Below the pieces are notes generated by a model that saw only the letters and a program-made list of their open reading frames with translations, ran no database searches and was not told the origin of the DNA. A stretch of DNA of 9,520 nt from an uncultured Verrucomicrobiota bacterium (lineage in GTDB: Bacteria; Verrucomicrobiota; Verrucomicrobiia; Limisphaerales; UBA9464): assembly GCA_903864375.1 (NCBI GenBank), contig CAIPFS010000381.1:1-9520 (forward strand), read 5' to 3'. Below, in pieces: positions 7,414 through 9,520 of this stretch; the first letter of the stretch is position 1, and each line of letters opens with the position of its first letter. Made by a program: the position numbers and the translations under genes.

Positions 7414-7722
7414 TCAGATTTTAAGGACGGTTTCAGCCGCTCGTTCGCGGAGGGGCAATCCGGCGTTCCGCAGATAGCTGTCCAAAGCGGGCCTGCCTCC
7501 CTGGGCATGCATGGCACCCAGGGTCTTGCCCAATTCCAGCAACGGTGCGGCCTCGGCTTCAGCCCGGTTCTGCGCAATCTGGACGGCTTGTTCCGCCATT
7601 TTGAGCTTCTGTTCGGCGTCGGCTCGCGACTGACTGATGGCTGCGGCCACCTGGTTTTGAGTGGTGTTGATCGAGGCCAGGGCTTCATCCACGTCAGAAG
7701 GAGGATCGATATTCGTGATCAA
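7414..7722 (-). CDS. C-terminal part of the frameshifted SPFH/band 7 gene
   Basis: An open frame of 102 codons if started at TTG 7722, which overlaps the stop of the preceding frame as TTGA. It begins with ITNIDPPSDVDEAL, the conserved end of the band 7 domain, and continues as an Ala/Gln/Glu-rich coiled helix (about residues 20-65, AEQKLKMAEQAVQIAQNRAEAEA) and a C-terminal tail. Reading the same frame further upstream gives DVARYGIEFDAAL, which also looks like band 7 sequence and joins naturally to residue 198 of the other frame. It is therefore most likely the rest of one gene of about 313 codons, close to the 304 of its neighbour. If the break is real, TTG restart by coupling could still make this piece, but it has no membrane anchor. 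Confidence 0.7.
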   Translation of the reverse strand: MITNIDPPSDVDEALASINTTQNQVAAAISQSRADAEQKLKMAEQAVQIAQNRAEAEAAPLLELGKTLGAMHAQGGRPALDSYLRNAGLPLRERAAETVLKI

Positions 7723-8354
7723 TGCTGCGTCAAACTCGATGCCGTATCGGGCGACGTCTTCCGGCAGGCATCCTCCATGTGCCGGTTGATCAGCGACAGA
7801 TTTCGTCGCAGGTCATTAATGGAAACCCCTTCGACCGCTCCCTCTCCTCGTTCGCCATGGAAGGTCGCCACCCGATCCCGAAGGGTCGAAATGAAGTAAC
7901 CCACCACATGCGCGGCTGGATGGGCTACCCCGAACAGATAGGCATAGAGATTCCGCTCGGACGGTTTCCAACGGATTTGACCCGAGATCAACACTGTCAG
8001 GTTGTCCTTGGTCACGGCCTCAATGAATGACTGCTGAATTTCAGGATCCCAGGTGATATCGACCGCCTGAATGGTCATGTCCACCCGATAAAGCCGCTGC
8101 CATGGCCATTTGAAATAAGGGCCGCCCGGCGGAATCACGCGAATATTGGGATAGTTGTACCGTTTTTTTTCTTCGTCGGTCAGAAGGCCGCCCAAATGCG
8201 GGTCGTCACCGGTGGATCCTTCGAGCCGATCGGCTCGGCCAAAGGTCGTGAGGACACCCCGTTGAGTCGGCCCAATGGTGTACACGCCGACAAGCAAGGT
8301 GGTCATTACGGCAGCAATCGCTCCAATCAAAAGACCAATGAAAATGGGAATCAT
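7719..8354 (-). CDS. N-terminal part of a frameshifted SPFH/band 7 membrane protein
   Basis: A frame of 211 codons. Residues 2-24 form a membrane anchor (IFIGLLIGAIAAVMTTLLVG), followed by the band 7 opening YTIGPTQRGVLTTFGRADR (25-43). An unusual polar insertion of about 24 residues (46-69) precedes RVIPPGGPYFKWPWQRLYRV (72-91). The domain then runs through FIEAVTKDNLTVLISGQIRW (110-129) and ISTLRDRVATF (155-165) to about residue 198. The last 13 residues (KTSPDTASSLTQH) look unrelated to the family, while the next frame continues the domain, so a base appears lost near 7756-7763. The gene may be a pseudogene, a strain polymorphism or a sequencing error. The ATG overlaps the stop of a possible small ORF as ATGA. 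It precedes an intact SPFH paralogue in the same direction. Confidence 0.8.
   Translation of the reverse strand: MIPIFIGLLIGAIAAVMTTLLVGVYTIGPTQRGVLTTFGRADRLEGSTGDDPHLGGLLTDEEKKRYNYPNIRVIPPGGPYFKWPWQRLYRVDMTIQAVDITWDPEIQQSFIEAVTKDNLTVLISGQIRWKPSERNLYAYLFGVAHPAAHVVGYFISTLRDRVATFHGERGEGAVEGVSINDLRRNLSLINRHMEDACRKTSPDTASSLTQH
7756..7763 (-). other. Apparent frameshift site within the SPFH gene
   Basis: On the minus strand the codons read TGC CGG AAG ACG, then drift into non-family sequence and stop. Reading GAC GTC GCC CGA TAC instead restores DVARYGIEF. One base is missing after CGG AA, or the ribosome must slip by -1. The bases CCGGAAGA do not fit a typical X XXY YYZ slippery heptamer, so an indel is more likely than programmed frameshifting. 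Confidence 0.65.
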
Positions 8355-8527
8355 AAAGTTGACGGTCCGTCAGCGGTCGAGGTAGGAACCTGCAATGTCA
8401 ACCCCGCGTATTCCTTCACCGGATTCCGGTGGAGCAAGGACACCAGGGCTTCTATCAAAGCCATACCTTCGTCATTTACCGCTCGAACGAAATGAAACGC
8501 GAGTGGATTTTCATCTCCCGTTTCCAA
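8351..8527 (-). CDS. Possible small ORF upstream of and overlapping the SPFH gene
   Basis: The 191 bases between the DUF5690 stop and the SPFH start are open in one frame. A start at TTG 8527 gives 58 residues and a start at ATG 8464 gives 37. The product includes PLAFHFVRAVNDEGMALIEA (8-27), LVSLLHRNPVKEYAGL (28-43), and a Thr/Ser-rich tail. The stretch around residues 22-33 could form an amphipathic helix. Its TGA overlaps the SPFH ATG as ATGA, the same coupling seen at the H-NOX/HNOBA pair. I recognise no family. Against it: no Shine-Dalgarno at a suitable distance from either start, and a 58-codon open frame can occur by chance in GC-rich DNA. It could also be simply leader sequence. Confidence 0.4.
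   Translation of the reverse strand: METGDENPLAFHFVRAVNDEGMALIEALVSLLHRNPVKEYAGLTLQVPTSTADGPSTL
8417..8431. other. Perfect short hairpin in the SPFH leader
   Basis: CACCGG at 8417-8422 pairs exactly with CCGGTG at 8426-8431 across a 3-base loop, about 63 bases upstream of the SPFH start on the minus strand. It is a stable six-pair GC-rich stem without a following T-run. It may be an mRNA element between the DUF5690 and SPFH genes, or merely codon sequence of the possible small ORF. Confidence 0.3.
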
Positions 8528-8545
8528 TCGCCAAGGCCTAGTCCG

Positions 8546-9520
8546 TCATCGCCGTCGGAGGTAAAACAACAGGCTCCCGAGAAGGCCTGCTATCGAACCG
8601 AGGGCCACAACCCAGCCGATGTTGACAAACCAGGGCACAACGTCGCCGTGGATATTCCCAAACTGGCGCACGACCATCACCCCGGCATAGCCCAAATATC
8701 CCGTGGCGTCGGCCAGGTACATGAGGAATCCAATATTTCCCCGATCCCGGGTCATCGCCATCATTCGTTCAAACAACGTCGTGTGCGCCGCAACGTAAGG
8801 AAGATAAAGCCCGATTCCCGTCAGCACCATAAAAGGAAATGGCGCAATCCAACCCCCGGCGATGAGCGTCAAGGCTGTGGCGAGCGTTGCCATTCCCATC
8901 AACGATAAGCCGATGCCAACAAGGAACGCCCGCCGATTGTGGGTGATTCCCACGAGGGACGCATGCAACACCAGAACTCCAAGGGCAACCCACAGCTCGG
9001 AGCGGGTGAACACGGTCGGCGTGGAAGGCATCCCCAATCCCGCCCAAAGCTCCGGGGCAAAATCTGCCCTGAAACTCCGAAGTACAGTGACCAGCAGATA
9101 CATCAACAGCAACCCGGATAACCCCGGTGCGTGTCGAAGGAAAAACGCCCTTCGATCCCGCAAGCGCATCGGTGTCCGCTCGTTCCTGGCAACGACGTCC
9201 GCAATCGACGGAGGCGGGATTTTCTGGAGCATCAGAACAAAACCGATCAGAGGCATCAGAAAGATGAGTCCGCTGACAAACGGCATCCAGGTCTCCGGAA
9301 CTCCTCGCTGGAGAAGGTTGGCGCCAATCGACTTGGTCAGCCCGTCAGCCAGAATGAAGCTGGCGCAGAGCCCGGCGACAAAGGCCTCGGTCAGTCGACG
9401 TCCTTCCAGAAATCCCAGAACCAATCCATAAACTAATCCCAATGGAAGGCCGTTCAAAAAGAGACAGACTGGTTTGAGCGGTGTTGGAACCACGGCAAAC
9501 GCAAGCAATGCCAACAGGGC
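8546..9520 (-). CDS. DUF5690-family multi-pass membrane protein (MFS-like), N-terminus beyond window (partial)
   Basis: The frame enters from the right edge and ends at TGA 8546, with 324 residues seen. The first in-window TTG at 9514 is not a credible start because the frame is open beyond it and family proteins carry about a hundred more N-terminal residues with membrane segments. The sequence fits my memory of DUF5690 proteins: FLNGLPLGLVYGLVLGFLEGRR near the visible start, the segment MPFVSGLIFLMPLIGFVLML, then KIPPPSIADV, RDRRAFFLRHAPGL, IGLYLPYVAAHTTLFERM and NIGFLMYLADATGYLGYAGV. It resembles half or more of a major-facilitator-type transporter with about eight visible membrane segments, a short basic C-terminus (YLRRR) and no known substrate. 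The gene stands 191 bases upstream of the SPFH pair in the same direction; whether they work together is unknown. Confidence 0.85.
   Translation of the reverse strand, partial: ALLALLAFAVVPTPLKPVCLFLNGLPLGLVYGLVLGFLEGRRLTEAFVAGLCASFILADGLTKSIGANLLQRGVPETWMPFVSGLIFLMPLIGFVLMLQKIPPPSIADVVARNERTPMRLRDRRAFFLRHAPGLSGLLLMYLLVTVLRSFRADFAPELWAGLGMPSTPTVFTRSELWVALGVLVLHASLVGITHNRRAFLVGIGLSLMGMATLATALTLIAGGWIAPFPFMVLTGIGLYLPYVAAHTTLFERMMAMTRDRGNIGFLMYLADATGYLGYAGVMVVRQFGNIHGDVVPWFVNIGWVVALGSIAGLLGSLLFYLRRR

Noticed and set aside
7756..7763. Programmed -1 ribosomal frameshift in the SPFH gene
   Set aside because: The bases do not form a typical slippery heptamer and I see no strong downstream stem-loop. 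A simple indel explains it better.
6411..8427. Direct repeat ACCGGATTCC at 6411-6420 and 8418-8427
   Set aside because: A 10-base match is expected many times by chance in 9.5 kb, and the two copies have unrelated settings.
8429..9436. Several plus-strand frames opposite the DUF5690 gene
   Set aside because: They are rich in Arg, Pro, Ser and Gln with no membrane or domain pattern, while the minus-strand frame is a well-formed polytopic membrane protein.

Overview
The window comes from a Gram-negative bacterium. The DNA is moderately GC-rich by eye, coding density is high, and most genes are on the minus strand. None of the gene starts I checked has a clear GGAGG-type Shine-Dalgarno sequence. 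A Verrucomicrobiota/PVC or similar environmental lineage is my guess, based on gene content: a cyanobacterial-type H-NOX, an exopolysaccharide operon with an enhancer-binding regulator, and a DUF5690 membrane protein best known to me from Bacteroidetes-like genomes. This assignment is weak, since no rRNA or marker gene is present.

Region A (1-5348, minus strand) reads as one tightly packed transcription unit. In order of transcription it holds a sigma-54 enhancer-binding regulator with a degenerate receiver domain (5348-3960), an O-antigen ligase/Wzy-type membrane protein (3938-2535), a GT4 glycosyltransferase (2521-1172), a stand-alone H-NOX haem nitric-oxide sensor (1120-560), and a HNOBA-domain protein (563 to beyond the window edge). 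The last two overlap by four bases. The first three genes look like the regulator and synthesis end of an exopolysaccharide or O-antigen pathway. The last two together recreate the N-terminal sensor half of animal soluble guanylate cyclase, split over two genes. The layout suggests nitric-oxide sensing coupled to surface-polysaccharide or biofilm control. The effector domain of the HNOBA protein is off the window, so the output is unknown.

Region B (5349-6461) has a divergent intergenic region of 180 bases with an 8-base inverted repeat, a plus-strand GT2 glycosyltransferase (5529-6368) probably belonging to the same polysaccharide locus, and a short convergent spacer with two weak stem-loops.

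Region C (6462-9520, minus strand) is a second co-directional set: a DUF5690 polytopic membrane protein that enters from the right edge, a possible unannotated small ORF of 37-58 codons, and two tandem SPFH/band 7 membrane proteins. The first SPFH gene is split by an apparent one-base frameshift near 7756-7763. Its two halves join by a TTG-A stop/start overlap. The second SPFH gene is intact. No RNA genes, insertion sequences, CRISPR arrays or attachment sites were seen.
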